From Glandiceps talaboti (taxonomy: Eukaryota; Hemichordata; Enteropneusta; Spengelidae), in NCBI RefSeq assembly GCF_964340395.1, contig NC_135552.1, positions 23,679,681-23,743,680 on the forward strand: 64,000 nt of DNA, read 5' to 3'. Shown piece after piece: positions 13,701-27,496 of the stretch. Under the pieces are notes generated by a model. The model was not told the origin of the DNA, made no database searches, and saw nothing but the letters and a program-made list of their open reading frames with translations. Positions within the stretch are counted from its first letter, which is position 1. Every line of letters starts with the position of its first letter. Position numbers and translations under genes: made by a program.

Positions 13701-15740
13701 TAGTGAATGTTATTACAACCCTTGCAGCAGTTGTCTAGAGATGCCACTGATCAAAACATTAGTTTTATCAGTAGTGGACAATTAAAACTAGCTGTGATGG
13801 AGCCAAAAAGTCTCCTCCTTACCACACTATCAAACTAACATTGATACAAATCAATAGTGGGTGATTCTTATCAAGATTAAAACCATGTACTTAACAGCTG
13901 TTTAAGTTTGTGTCATATTATCGTCTACCATCTGACAAACTTTCATAAATGTGTGTCTTCAATATTTCTAATTAAATAAAATGTATGTAAAAGTACCTAC
14001 CCTGAGAAGAATGCCATCGCTGTAATCCCACTGTTTTATTGTGTTGTCCAGTGAGCTTGAAAACAACTGAAACATATTTAAAAATCAACTCATTAATATC
14101 ATAACCTTAATACAGGTCCTTAAACTTGTATGCTGTGACTTCAGTCTAAGAGGTCCTAGACTGAAAGATTCATTGCTACATTTGTAAAGTCACTCTTTCA
14201 GTTACCTTTGCCATATTCTGGGACCAGAAGTTAGGGTAAGAATAGTTTATTATTGTAGTGTAAAGCCAGCAGATATGAAGTTACCCACTTATATTTTTTT
14301 GTATGTTGTTCTCAATATAATGTTTTATTAGCAAATACCAGGCTGGTCTAATCAAAACATGCCAAACTAATATCATAATGGGCTTTTTAAAAACACACAG
14401 AGTTCATTCACACACATTTGTTCACAGCTTTGTTATTGCCATGTGATCACTAAATTCACTTTGCCAAATCTGGGGCACCTCCTTGCAATCCTCATGTGGA
14501 AAATGGCCAGAACTTCAATAACCACAATATTGAGTATTGAGCATCCACAATGATGAAACTTTGAGTGCAGAGATTTCCTCTACTACTTGGGTATTACATT
14601 AGACTCAGCTTAGATCATTTGAATTCGGACTAGATTTACAACTTCTAAAGACTCGTCTGATCACTGACAATTTGCATATGTGTAGTCTAGTTCCTATATA
14701 TGGTATCATAATTTACATCTCCACTCGGTGGTTTAGAGATCACATTGGTATCTAGACTTCGTTTGTGTGGCACATGATTAGTTACTGTGGGGTGTCACAA
14801 ATATGGAGGTCCTCAAAAACTTCCTTATAACCACCTTCAAAATGTTATCGTAAAACCGTCCCATTTAACTACAATTGGTAAATGTATGTCTAAAAGTGTG
14901 TTTATCGTCTCACTTGACTGATTTAGAGCCATTTGTGGTAAATATTATTTAAATGTGTAAATTCAATGTACTAATATCCTTACCTGCAGCTGATTCTGTG
15001 AATTGATAGCTATGCTTGTTATCATGTCTTTGTGACCTCTTAATTCATGTACACATTCACCACTTGCTACACTCAGCACTTTCACTATGTGTCCACAGCA
15101 ACACATCAAGTACCTTCAAATAAAGAATACCAAAACAATTATTTCTATTCAGAATTTGAAGATTTTGTTGTCCTTGTTTACAAAGCTTTACAGCGAGGGT
15201 CATAACTTAAACTTAAGAGCACCACACCAGTACATTATGGTTGAATTCAGTCCTGCTTGCAGACGGTGCACGGGTCTATTATTACTGACACGACCCTCAG
15301 CTCAACAGGAAGGGACGACTTACTCTGTATGCAAGCAGGACTAGATTGAATTATGTTCAGCTTGAGTAGGACCAAGAAACTCTTGCCATTATCTGCACTT
15401 TCATTTTGACTGGACCCTTTTCCGTGAACAAAGTGACGTGAGATCTCTGAAGGGTGAAAAAAAAACACCTAATATCACAGTATTATCCCCGTCAACTTTT
15501 TTACTATATTACAATACTAGCTTCGCTAGGCCACTGTGGGGCGCTCCTTCTCAGCCTCAGGACTGCAAATGTTACCTTCTTTCACTATTTCCTCTCATTG
15601 TTAAGGGAAAAATTAACACACACATTATTCAAATGTATAAATATAATAACTTACCGAGAATCAGATGAAAAAATTGTCCTTATTGCCACTAAACTTGATC
15701 CACCGCACGTGTCAACTCGATACCGCATGGTCGCCGCCAT
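4002..15740 (-). CDS. WDR75: WDR75 / UTP17, nucleolar WD40 protein
   Basis: WDR75 is a tUTP component of the small-subunit processome, needed for pre-rRNA transcription and 18S processing in the nucleolus. A 17-exon model (descending) is: 15740-15655, 15113-14984, 14066-14001, 13680-13605, 13373-13154, 12523-12336, 11633-11478, 11192-10999, 10139-9952, 9418-9255, 8669-8480, 8212-8121, 7684-7598, 6598-6369, 5876-5748, 5133-5039, 4239-4002. All introns are GT-AG, all phases agree, and the sum is 2,529 nt = 842 residues plus stop (human about 830). WD40 signatures include LDNTIKQWDY, FLPRLGAP, DPRSKSVVMNGKPGHLQFYS, DGKFKLWTLVDDSDIY and FSSDGSLLAVAF. The last exon is acidic and ends KISSENYSWLKVDLQ, like the vertebrate tail. 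The start is the ATG at 15740 (M-A-A-T-M-R); the internal ATG four codons later is an alternative. Confidence 0.96.
4312..4410. repeat. Short foldback in WDR75 intron 16
   Basis: Arms of about 26 bp (4312-4337 and 4384-4410, beginning GTCAGCAGAA and ending TTCTGCTGAC) are imperfect inverted repeats around a 46-nt loop. It looks like a small nonautonomous element or hairpin. Confidence 0.6.
4571..4657. repeat. Inverted/direct repeat unit in WDR75 intron 16
   Basis: A 22-bp segment (AGACCACTAAATTAGGGGGT plus CT) occurs directly at 4581-4602 and 4627-4648, and the outer ends ATCGATCCTCAGACC / GGTCTGAGATCGAT are inverted. The spacer shares about 30 identical bases with 5508-5537. Confidence 0.6.
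5424..5537 (+). repeat. Interspersed repeat, copy 1 (WDR75 intron 15)
   Basis: Begins TTGCCACTGAGGGCGCTA and ends near CCAAGGTCTTACTACAAG. The same end segments occur in reverse orientation at 11749-11860. It may be a SINE or short element; the family is not recognised. Confidence 0.55.
7010..7575. repeat. 45-46 bp minisatellite in WDR75 intron 13
   Basis: About 12 tandem copies of a 45-46 bp unit containing GAGATATACTGACATG and CTTAGTACACA. On the gene's strand every unit carries ATGTCAGTATATCTC, the same sequence as the real exon-13 donor region at 7597-7585. The array abuts that exon. Confidence 0.9.
10309..10644. mobile_element. TTAA-flanked foldback MITE, copy 1 (WDR75 intron 8)
   Basis: Terminal inverted repeats of about 110-130 bp start RGTGGCCATA..GATGAGGATT and continue with TTTATTTTGGATTTT and ATAGCTTCCTATTTGAAAAA. 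Both ends are flanked by TTAA (10309-10312 and 10641-10644), a target typical of Kolobok or piggyBac elements. A second copy lies at 46514-46881. No coding capacity. Confidence 0.85.
11749..11870 (-). repeat. Interspersed repeat, copy 2 (WDR75 intron 6)
   Basis: Reverse-oriented relative of 5424-5537. It shares CTTGTAGTAAGACCTTGGATC and TAGCGCCCTCAGTGGCAA at its two ends, with a diverged middle. Confidence 0.55.
15241..15353. repeat. Small inverted-repeat element in WDR75 intron 1
   Basis: Arms with AGTCCTGCTTGCA (about 15248-15262) and TGCAAGCAGGACT (about 15329-15343), extended imperfectly by GAATT on both sides, enclose about 65 bp. Probably a tiny nonautonomous DNA element. Confidence 0.45.
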
Positions 15741-16070
15741 CTTGCCCTATGACCTTGGTAAACAATCTATTTATAAGTAGAGCTCACATATTCGAAAATC
15801 TTTTTGGTAATTATATAGATTTCGGAAAACTTTTGATCTTAATATACCTATAAAGTATAAAAAGTTAAAATTTAATATTTTTTCTAGAATATTTTCTATA
15901 TCATTTCTATTAAATCACTATATATTTATTTTATTTTTTGCGAATGACACACCATAAAATAATCACATAAGTTCTGTGCCAAATACGATCACCGCAAAGG
16001 AGAGAAAACTGCAAACCTCCGCAATCATCAACTCGTGTTGGCTCACTATTCCCACTAGTTTAACTTCAAA
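15741..16070. promoter_or_regulatory. Shared WDR75/TOMM7 bidirectional promoter
   Basis: Only 330 bp separate the WDR75 and TOMM7 start codons, which point away from each other, so both promoters must lie here or in the 5' UTRs. The region is very AT-rich in the middle with no clear TATA box in the expected place. Confidence 0.7.
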
Positions 16071-16738
16071 ATGGTGAAAATGAACCCTGAAACTAAGAAA
16101 AGGATATCAACGTTGTGGAGAGCAACAACAACAGTTTTCCAGTGGGGATACGTACCCTTCATTCTATACCTCGGTAAGTAACGATCGATCATGGTGCCCG
16201 GTCATGGTGTTACACGATAGGTTTGTTACTTGTGATGGTGATGTAATGTGGTCCTTAAAGTTATGCTTATTGCATTTTAACCATTTATACTTTTAAATTT
16301 AAAACTGCGTACTATACAAACTTAATTTTACCAGCCATCACAGTCAAATATCCTGGATATACAGATTTGTTTCATCCGGGTTATACGCCATCATGTTTTA
16401 AATGTACGTGACCACAGTCATATTGTTAGTAGCAAGGCGCTAAAGCTTACACTCGACTGTCTGTTGTGCACATTGAGCCAATTCTAAACTATTGTGCAAT
16501 TTATGAGACCGTTGATACGTTGTCAGTGACATCTAACAGATCCATGAACCGTTAGAATTCTGTATATACGTCTTTTCTACAAATCCTTCCAGAAGCGCGT
16601 GTTAAGATAGACAAAATATATGAACTAGCACCATGTACATACTATGATGGTTTCTGTTTGAAATTACATGCAGGTTTTAAAAGAGGAGCAGATCCAGGCA
16701 TGCCAGAACCTACGGTGTTGAGTTTACTATGGGCATAA
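16071..16738 (+). CDS. TOMM7: TOM7, mitochondrial import receptor subunit
   Basis: A small tail-anchored subunit of the TOM complex in the outer mitochondrial membrane that modulates its assembly and stabilises PINK1. Two exons, 16071-16173 and 16674-16738, joined in phase 1 by GTAAGT and a CAG acceptor, give exactly 55 residues, the same length as the human protein. It has the MVKMNPETKKR start, the GYVPFILYLG membrane helix and the diagnostic C-terminus FKRGADPGMPEPTVLSLLW followed by A (Gly in human). Head-to-head with WDR75. Confidence 0.97.
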
Positions 16739-17017
16739 GAAGAAGAAACGTACATAAAGTATTCTGATGTGAAGACCTGAATCATTATATGTGGAATGTT
16801 GAAGAAAACAAGATTCCTCTGTACATCACCTGTGTTTATGTGTGTAGTATCAACATGTGTACAAGAAGAGCATGGAACAGCAATATGAACAGAGAGACAG
16901 AACATTATGAACATAGAACTTAAGTTTTTTTCAAAATTGATTTGTGATATTTATCCTCATTTTATAATATGTGTATGAAATGTTTATAAAGTACATCATT
17001 TTGTAGAATTCAACCAT

Positions 17018-17023
17018 ATTAAA
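17018..17023 (+). terminator. Candidate TOMM7 poly(A) signal
   Basis: ATTAAA about 280 nt after the TOMM7 stop; no better hexamer is closer. Confidence 0.35.
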
Positions 17024-17220
17024 ATGTTACACAATGATAACTCCTGTTGTGGTTGTACTTATAATGTACTGTGGTTTGCTATTTGTTACAGCCAATTCTC
17101 CTTTTCAAAATTCAAAGTGAGGGCACTGTTCTATAAACTATATATATATGCATATGTGTGTGGCATCCGTCTATCTCAAGAGATAATGGTAGCACCTTGA
17201 TCGGTCAAGATCAGTCCTGT

Positions 17221-18668
<1,448 letters not shown>

Positions 18669-18970
18669 TCTACAATGACTAGACCATGTAGGGGCCTAGG
18701 GTCTACTATGACTAGACTGTGTAGGGGCCTAGGGTCTACTATGACTAGACTATGTAGGGGCCTAGGGTCTACTATGACTAGACTATGTAGGGGCCTAGGG
18801 TCTACTATGACTAGACTATGTAGGGGCCAAGGGTCTACAATGACTAGACCATGTAGGGGCCTAGGGTCTACTATGACTAGACTATGTAGGGGCCAAGGGT
18901 CTACAATGACTAGACCATGTAGGGGCCTAGGGTCTACTATGACTAGACTATGTAGGGGCCAAGGGTATAC
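18669..18970. repeat. 33-bp minisatellite
   Basis: About nine copies of a 33-bp unit (core GACTAGACTATGTAGGGGCC), with two alternating variants ending CCTAGG or CCAAGG. As 33 is a multiple of 3 it is open in several frames (11-residue periodic peptides on both strands), but this is a by-product of the repeat and not evidence of a gene. Confidence 0.95.
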
Positions 18971-19105
18971 TATGGTTAGTGACATTTCAGTATTGAATAA
19001 CTTTGCGTTATTTCACAACTTTATATGTAACTTTGCATTCCCTATATAAGAGGAACTGTGCTGAACAGTTACGTTTGTGGTAGTTCTCTTTTTGGAGGAT
19101 GTGGT

Positions 19106-19121
19106 GGTCCTGAAAAGGACC
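19106..19121 (-). terminator. Histone 3' stem-loop of H4
   Basis: Minus strand reads GGTCCTTTTCAGGACC followed by ACCACA and a purine-rich AAAAAGAGAAC downstream element, the replication-dependent histone 3' processing signal. Confidence 0.97.
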
Positions 19122-19150
19122 GTTTGGTTTGGGTTTTTGTAGTTGGAAAT

Positions 19151-19684
<534 letters not shown>

Positions 19685-20952
19685 CTACCAACTACCCCTT
19701 TTCCTATCATAGGATCCGAGTTTTACAGAAAGCTCTGCTAGAAAGCTGCGATCACTCAAAAAAAAGCGAGGCATCGACATTTCTGAAAAAAGTAACTGGT
19801 AAAGTTATAAGTTAGGTATAGTTCAGTTTTATGCCACTGAAAGTATACAATTGGGGTGATCATCGGAAACACGCTATTTTTTTTATTTGGCCTATTAAAA
19901 CACTATAGTAATATTTTACAATGGATACATACGGTCTCTCTTTTCATTCACCAACTTTGATCTTGGAGGGATCCCTCCAACTTCCATTATGCTTTGACAC
20001 ATAGGGGAATATTGATGCAGGCAGCACCTGGGATTTGACCGTAACACTGTGGATGAATGTATATGGCATGCAATCATGCCGGTGTACGGCTGAAAGTCTT
20101 GGCTATCTTGCTTGACAATGTCGTTCACCAGATAATGGGCCAGTCATTATAAGCCAAGTCTATCAATCGTATGGATCAAGTTTAGTTCTAAATGATCACT
20201 TTCATCCCAATTTCAACCCGTCCCATTTCAACTCGCCCCAATTTCAGTGTACCGGAATTCTGGTCTGATTGTTTGTTATATTTTTCATTATCTGTTAACA
20301 ATGAAGGTCTGATTTTCCTACCAAAACAAGGGAGGGATAAAACAAACTGAAAAGTCAGTATATTGTATGCACAGTGCTTTTTACATTGTATCGTAACGTC
20401 TTTTATTGGTAAAATACTTGCACACGTAAATCATATTGCAAAGATCTGCAAATTACTTTCCTACGTAATTTTGAAAGAGTGGGAAGAGTTGGAATTGTGA
20501 CGGTGTGAATCGCAACCATATAAATCATAGTGCAGAACCTTGGAATTGGTGAAGAAATGATCGACATGTTTGAAAAGGAAAAAGGGCGGGAAAAGAGTAT
20601 GGAAATGTAGATATGCGTGAATGAGAAAAAAGCTCTATCTTTCATTACTTGTCTGTGCTTTCATGCATCGATATTTAAACAATAAACTTTCCTAGTTATT
20701 GTCTTTGCGACGAAAAGGCGCCGTAAAACAATAAACTCCGCGCAACGTATCTCCCCCTATACCTCCATGTTGAACCGAAGTATCGCCCACAGCTGTGGGT
20801 GACACTTCCATTTTTGTACCATAGACCCTACATTGTTGTCATTTAGTATATTTCCTGCAGTAAATGAGTACAAAATAAGCTTGAACCTTCAATTACTTTC
20901 GCATCTCTCACTTTGCAGTTTTTCATTGTAAATTTTACCCGGCGTTGGAATT

Positions 20953-20968
20953 GGTCCTGAAAACGACC
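20953..20968 (-). terminator. Decayed histone stem-loop relic (copy A)
   Basis: The plus strand reads GGTCCTGAAAACGACC, one base from the perfect stem-loops at 19106 and 21290. No histone reading frame lies in the required position, so it may mark a deleted minus-strand histone gene. Confidence 0.45.
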
Positions 20969-21289
20969 GATGTATTTCGAAAGAAAGGAGCACTAAGGGA
21001 ATGGGATATGATAGACTTGTGTGCATGGGAAAACAACTGACGATGAGTACACTTTCATGCATCGATATGATGTGTAGGGTCATGATTATAGACATGAAGG
21101 ATCCAAGTTATTGGCTTGGCAATGAAAGGGTTTACAAGAAACTCAGTGTGCCACTATAAGCTCAAACACTCATACTTTGTGAGGTATAATGTTGAGGAGA
21201 AAATCGTTCTAGGAGTCATGATCATATATTCAGTCAGATAACACAAGTCTCGAGCAGGTTGAGGTAGTTCTCTTTTTGGAGGATGTGGT

Positions 21290-21305
21290 GGTCCTGAAAA
21301 GGACC
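21290..21305 (-). terminator. Histone 3' stem-loop of H2B (copy A)
   Basis: GGTCCTTTTCAGGACC on the minus strand, 30 nt after the H2B stop, followed by ACCACATCC and AAAAAGAGAAC. Confidence 0.97.
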
Positions 21306-21334
21306 GTTTGGTTTGTGTATGCTGGGCATACGAT

Positions 21335-21703
21335 TTACTTGGAGCTGGTGTATTTGGTGACGGCTTTGGTACCCTCACTGACGGCGTGCTTGGCAAGCTC
21401 ACCGGGCAGCAAGAGACGTACAGCAGTCTGGATCTCTCTGCTGGTGATGGTGGATCTCTTGTTGTAGAGGGCAAGACGGGAAGCTTCAGCGGCAATACGC
21501 TCGAAGATATCGTTGACGAAGCTGTTCATGATAGACATGGCCTTGGATGAGATACCAGTGTCTGGGTGAACCTGCTTCATGACTTTGTAGATGTAGATAC
21601 CATAGCTTTCCTTCCTTTTCCTCTTTCTCTTCTTGTCGCCACCACGGGCGGCTTTAGCCTTACCGGCTTTCTTGGCTGCTTTACCACTTACTTTAGGAGG
21701 CAT
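21335..21703 (-). CDS. H2B: Histone H2B (copy A)
   Basis: An intronless 122-residue H2B: basic tail [20 protein letters not shown], then [20 protein letters not shown], histone fold, and C-terminus [17 protein letters not shown] with the ubiquitinated-Lys region. Start ATG at 21703. Where most H2Bs have LAHYNK it has LALYNKRS. It differs from copy B at one residue (SREIQ versus SREVQ). Divergent partner of the H2A at 22037. Confidence 0.99.
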   Translation of the reverse strand: MPPKVSGKAAKKAGKAKAARGGDKKRKRKRKESYGIYIYKVMKQVHPDTGISSKAMSIMNSFVNDIFERIAAEASRLALYNKRSTITSREIQTAVRLLLPGELAKHAVSEGTKAVTKYTSSK

Positions 21704-22414
<711 letters not shown>

Positions 22415-22449
22415 ATTGTTTGTCTTTTACAGTCAGACACAAACAAAAC

Positions 22450-22465
22450 GGCCCTTTTCAGGGCC
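22450..22465 (+). terminator. Histone 3' stem-loop of H2A (copy A)
   Basis: GGCCCTTTTCAGGGCC followed by AACACATCC and AAAAGAGAAC, 36 nt after the stop. Confidence 0.97.
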
Positions 22466-22590
22466 AACACATCCTCCCAAAAGAGAACTACTATATCCAT
22501 AAAGTTTATGTATGTATGTATGTATGCTTTGTTTGTAAATTGTATACTACCGTAGTATGCCTGTGTGTCTGATGTGTATGTATGTATGTA

Positions 22591-23655
22591 CAGGGCCGTA
22601 GCCTGACCAAATTGCCAAGGGGAACAGAACTTTGTCTTGATGCAATCATGCATTTAAAATTTAGAAAAACGCTAATTTACATAAATTTGCATGTGATTTC
22701 ATTAATATCTATTTTAGCATTAAATATCATATGTAAGGTCAGAAAAAATAAAAAATGCTGGTCTCAAATAAGTAACACAACAATATAATCATTTTCTTTA
22801 CCCAACTCCCAAAACTGTTATGGCCTCGTTTATGTCGGAACCCAAGGTGAACTCAGTGAATTCTCCTTGCCATTATCATTATAATGGAAATTGAAGTTTG
22901 GATTTTGATGTCGAAGGTACAGCTCTGTTTACAAATTCAGGACCATTCTTTCCATAGCAAAATGAACTGCGGAATAACGCTAGTGTCAGTGTGCCATGAG
23001 ATAATTATATCAAACAACATTTTAACCAAAGACAACGTCGAACACAATTATTGAAAGAAATATCTTCAAATAGTGGATCTTAAACTGCGTACCTAGATTA
23101 ATAGTTTTTCATGGCCACCAAATATTCCAAAAAGAGATCTGCCGTTTTATCAGTATGAAATGTTGTAATATAAGGAACAAGATGTAAATGAGATCGAGCG
23201 CATCTTCGGAGTCACTGCATGCAGCATAGCAGGCGACCTCACATTGAACGACTTTTTCCGTCTTTTTTGAGTTTCACTCGCTGACATTATAATTGCGACT
23301 TGCTATCTTCAAATGAAGGAGACTTTCAAGACTACTGTTAATCGCGGAAAATGCCCAGTGTATGTGCGCACTTCTTATGTATTTTCCCGCACAAAGAATT
23401 TTGAATTTGCTGCAAAAAGTTACAATTTTTAACTGGACACATTTTTATTCAAAGTTAAGCCAGCGTACAATAGGCGATATAAGATACATATTAGCCAGGA
23501 GTCAGGGTACAGTCACTTTAGTGAATGCTAGGAATCGTCACGTAAATAACGATTTTAATAACATCGCTATGTATTCAAAAAGTAGCTTTTTTTCTTTCTT
23601 TTTTCCAAAACCTCAGGGGGGCAGCTGCCCCCCCCCCCCGCAGGCTACGGTACTG
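22591..23655. mobile_element. hAT-like nonautonomous DNA transposon in copy A
   Basis: A 1,065-bp insertion with termini CAGGGCCGTAGCCTG and (reverse complement of the right end) CAGTACCGTAGCCTG, 13 of 15 matching. It sits in a (TATG)n tract, with ATGTATGT on both sides consistent with an 8-bp target duplication. The paralogous site in copy B (around 26630-26642) is empty. The inside has no recognisable transposase. Confidence 0.85.
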
Positions 23656-23923
23656 ATGTATGTTGAGCGGTCGCCGGCGGCGCTGCACATAGAAGTTCTT
23701 CTAACCTGTTGTGTGCCACTCACGTTGTGGTTTACGCGGCCTCTCAAAGTGAAAGGCGCATTTATTGATTATTTGTCCTTGTATTTCAGCCTTTGTGACC
23801 TCAAATAAAATAGGGACGAACATATGTGAACAATTTCAGACCATAACATCCTTGTACACCAGTTCCTATACTTATGTGAATTCAGAGCCCTCCCCCGGCA
23901 CTTATTTCCCCAGATATGTTTTA

Positions 23924-24090
23924 GAATACAATAAAATATCGATAATATTGAGATACTTCGCAAATAATATATGACAGGGGTAAAATAACACGGGTTATAT
24001 TGAGTTTCGCGGCGTATGGACTTACTTATTTTACCACTTTCATATTATTTTCCAAGTATCTCAATAAAATCGATATTTTATTGTACTCTT
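23924..24090. repeat. Imperfect palindrome at the A/B duplication junction
   Basis: About 50-bp arms (23924-23973 and 24041-24090) containing ACAATAAAATATCGAT and its complement, with GGGTAAAATAA/TTATTTTACC extending the pairing inward. It lies exactly between copy A and copy B. Confidence 0.75.
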
Positions 24091-24981
24091 CCAAGATATA
24101 TGCTTTGACATATAGGGGAATATTGATGCAGGCACCTTGGATTTGACCGTAACACTGTGGATGAATGCATATCAAGGGATGGCATGCAATCATGCCGGTG
24201 TACGGCCCAAGGTCTTGGCTATCTTGCTTGACAATGTCGTTCACCAGATAATGGGCCAGTGTGTCGAGTCATTATAAGCCAAGTCTAGCAATCGTATGGA
24301 TCAACTTTAATTCCAAATGACCACTTTCATCAACCCGTCCCATTTCAACCCGTCCCAATTTCAGTGCACTGGATTTCTGGTCTGATTGTTTGTTATATTT
24401 TTCATTATCTGTTAACAATGAAGGTCTGATTTTCCGACCAAAACAAGGGAGGGATAAAACAAACTGAAAAGTCAGTATATCGTATGCACAGTGTTTTTAT
24501 GTAATTTTGAAAGAGTGGGAAGAGTTGAAATTGTGACGGTGTGAATCGCAACCATATAAATCATAGTGCAGAACCTTGGAATTGGTGAAGAAATGATCGA
24601 CATGTTTGAAAAGGAAAAATGGCGGGAAAAGAGTATGGAAATGTAGATATCTGTGAATGAGAAAAAAAGCTTTCATCATAGACCCTCCATGCATCGATAT
24701 TTAAACAATAAACTATCCTAGTTATTGTCTTTGCGACGAAAAGGCGCCGTAAAACAATAAACTCCGCAACGTATCTCCCCCTATACCTCCATATTGTACC
24801 GAAGTATCGCCCACAGCTGTGGGTGACACTTCCTTTTTTGTACCATAGACCCTACAGTGTTGTCATTTAGTATACAGTATTTCCTGCAGTAAATGAGTAC
24901 AAAATAAGCTTGAACCTTCAATTACGTTCGCATCTCACACTTTGCAGTTTTTCATTGTAAATTTTACCCGGCGTTGGAATT

Positions 24982-24997
24982 GGTCCTGAAAACGACC
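24982..24997 (-). terminator. Decayed histone stem-loop relic (copy B)
   Basis: Same one-base-off stem-loop as at 20953, so it predates the duplication. Confidence 0.45.
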
Positions 24998-25318
24998 GAT
25001 GTATTTCGAAAGAAAGGAGCACTAAGGGAATGGGATATGATAGACTTGTGTGCATGGGAAAACAGCTGACGATGAGTACACTTTCATGCATCGATATGAT
25101 ATGTAGGGTCATGATTATAGACATGAAGGATCCCAGTTATTGTCTTGGCAATGAAAGGGTTTACAAGAAACACAGTGTGCCACTATAAGCTCAAGCACTC
25201 ATATTTTGTGAGGTATAATGTTGAGGAGAAAATCGTTCTAGGAGTCATGATCATATATTCAGTCAGATAACACAAGTCTCGAGCAGGTTGAGGTAGTTCT
25301 CTTTTTGGAGGATGTGGT

Positions 25319-25334
25319 GGTCCTGAAAAGGACC
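25319..25334 (-). terminator. Histone 3' stem-loop of H2B (copy B)
   Basis: GGTCCTTTTCAGGACC on the minus strand, 30 nt after the stop, with the same downstream purine element as copy A. Confidence 0.97.
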
Positions 25335-25363
25335 GTTTGGTTTGTGTATGCTGGGCATACGAT

Positions 25364-25732
25364 TTACTTGGAGCTGGTGTATTTGGTGACGGCTTTGGTA
25401 CCCTCACTGACGGCGTGCTTGGCAAGCTCACCGGGCAGCAAGAGACGTACAGCAGTCTGGACTTCTCTGCTGGTAATGGTGGATCTCTTGTTGTAGAGGG
25501 CAAGACGGGAAGCTTCAGCGGCAATACGCTCGAAGATATCGTTGACGAAGCTGTTCATGATAGACATGGCCTTGGATGAGATACCAGTGTCTGGGTGAAC
25601 TTGCTTCATGACTTTGTAGATGTAGATACCATAGCTTTCCTTCCTTTTCCTCTTTCTCTTCTTGTCGCCACCACGGGCGGCTTTAGCCTTACCGGCTTTC
25701 TTGGCTGCTTTACCACTTACTTTAGGAGGCAT
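25364..25732 (-). CDS. H2B: Histone H2B (copy B)
   Basis: An intronless 122-residue H2B, identical to copy A except Val for Ile in SREVQTAV. It keeps the unusual LALYNKRS. Start ATG at 25732; shares a promoter with the H2A at 26065. Confidence 0.99.
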   Translation of the reverse strand: MPPKVSGKAAKKAGKAKAARGGDKKRKRKRKESYGIYIYKVMKQVHPDTGISSKAMSIMNSFVNDIFERIAAEASRLALYNKRSTITSREVQTAVRLLLPGELAKHAVSEGTKAVTKYTSSK

Positions 25733-26442
<710 letters not shown>

Positions 26443-26477
26443 ATCGTTTGTCTTTAACAGTCAGACACAAACAAAAC

Positions 26478-26493
26478 GGCCCTTTTCAGGGCC
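26478..26493 (+). terminator. Histone 3' stem-loop of H2A (copy B)
   Basis: GGCCCTTTTCAGGGCC with downstream AAAAGAGAAC, 36 nt after the stop. Confidence 0.97.
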
Positions 26494-26953
26494 AACACAT
26501 CCTCCCAAAAGAGAACTACTATATCCATAAAGTTTATGTATGTATGTATGTATGTATGTATGTATGTATGTATGTTTTGTTTGTAAATTGTATACTACCG
26601 TAGTATGCCTGTGTGACTGATGTGTATGTATGTATGTATGTTGTGCGGTCGCCGGCGGCGCTGCACATAGAAGTTCTTCTAACCTGCTGTGTGCCGCTCA
26701 CGTTGTGGTTTACGCGGCATCTCAAAGTGAAAGGCGCAATTATTGATTATTTGTGCTGGAATTTCACCCTTTGTGACCTCAAATGAAATAGAGACGAACA
26801 TATGTGAACAATTTCAGACCATAACGTCCTTGTACACCCAGCACATTTGGGTTTCTGTACGGTTCACTAGTACATACCTGAGTGGATCAATTGTGTACAT
26901 GGCTGTTTGAAATCAGTATAAATTTAAATGATCTACGATGCATACAACCAAAC

Positions 26954-26969
26954 AACACTTTTCAAGGCC
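26954..26969 (+). terminator. Decayed plus-strand histone stem-loop relic
   Basis: AACACTTTTCAAGGCC followed by ACCACATTACTGAAGG and AAACAGAGAACC. The loop, ACCACAT and purine element resemble a histone 3' end, but the left stem no longer pairs. No histone coding sequence is upstream. Confidence 0.4.
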
Positions 26970-27245
26970 ACCACATTACTGAAGGGAAAAAAACAGAGAA
27001 CCACTCATTATAAAGTCAATGTATGGAGGTGGAACAATGTGTACAAATTAATACACGTATTTCCTTAGGTATCAAAGATATTTAATAATTGCGACATTCA
27101 ATAGTATAACATATAACAGTACTGATTGCTAATGATGTTGCAGGGTGGTGGCGAATACATGTACATGTAGAACTGATAGAAAAACATCTGTTTCATTAAA
27201 ATTAATTACGTACCATAGACATTGGCGAGAGAGAGAAAGAGAGTG

Positions 27246-27264
27246 TGTGTGTCTGTGTGTGTGT

Positions 27265-27319
<55 letters not shown>
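27246..27319. repeat. (GT)n microsatellite
   Basis: About 74 bp of mostly perfect GT repeats; potential Z-DNA. Confidence 0.95.
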
Positions 27320-27322
<3 letters not shown>

Positions 27323-27496
27323 TACAATGGCTATACAATAGTTGACATTTGTAAACAATTAATCATCATATTTGACATTACAGGTTGAGGAATGCGCGTT
27401 TTCATTGTTTGTGTACAATAAAAGAATATGTATGGTAGCCCTTCAATAGCCTGCATCGTGGATCATTTAGGTTGGTGACCAATAATGAAGTGCTAT

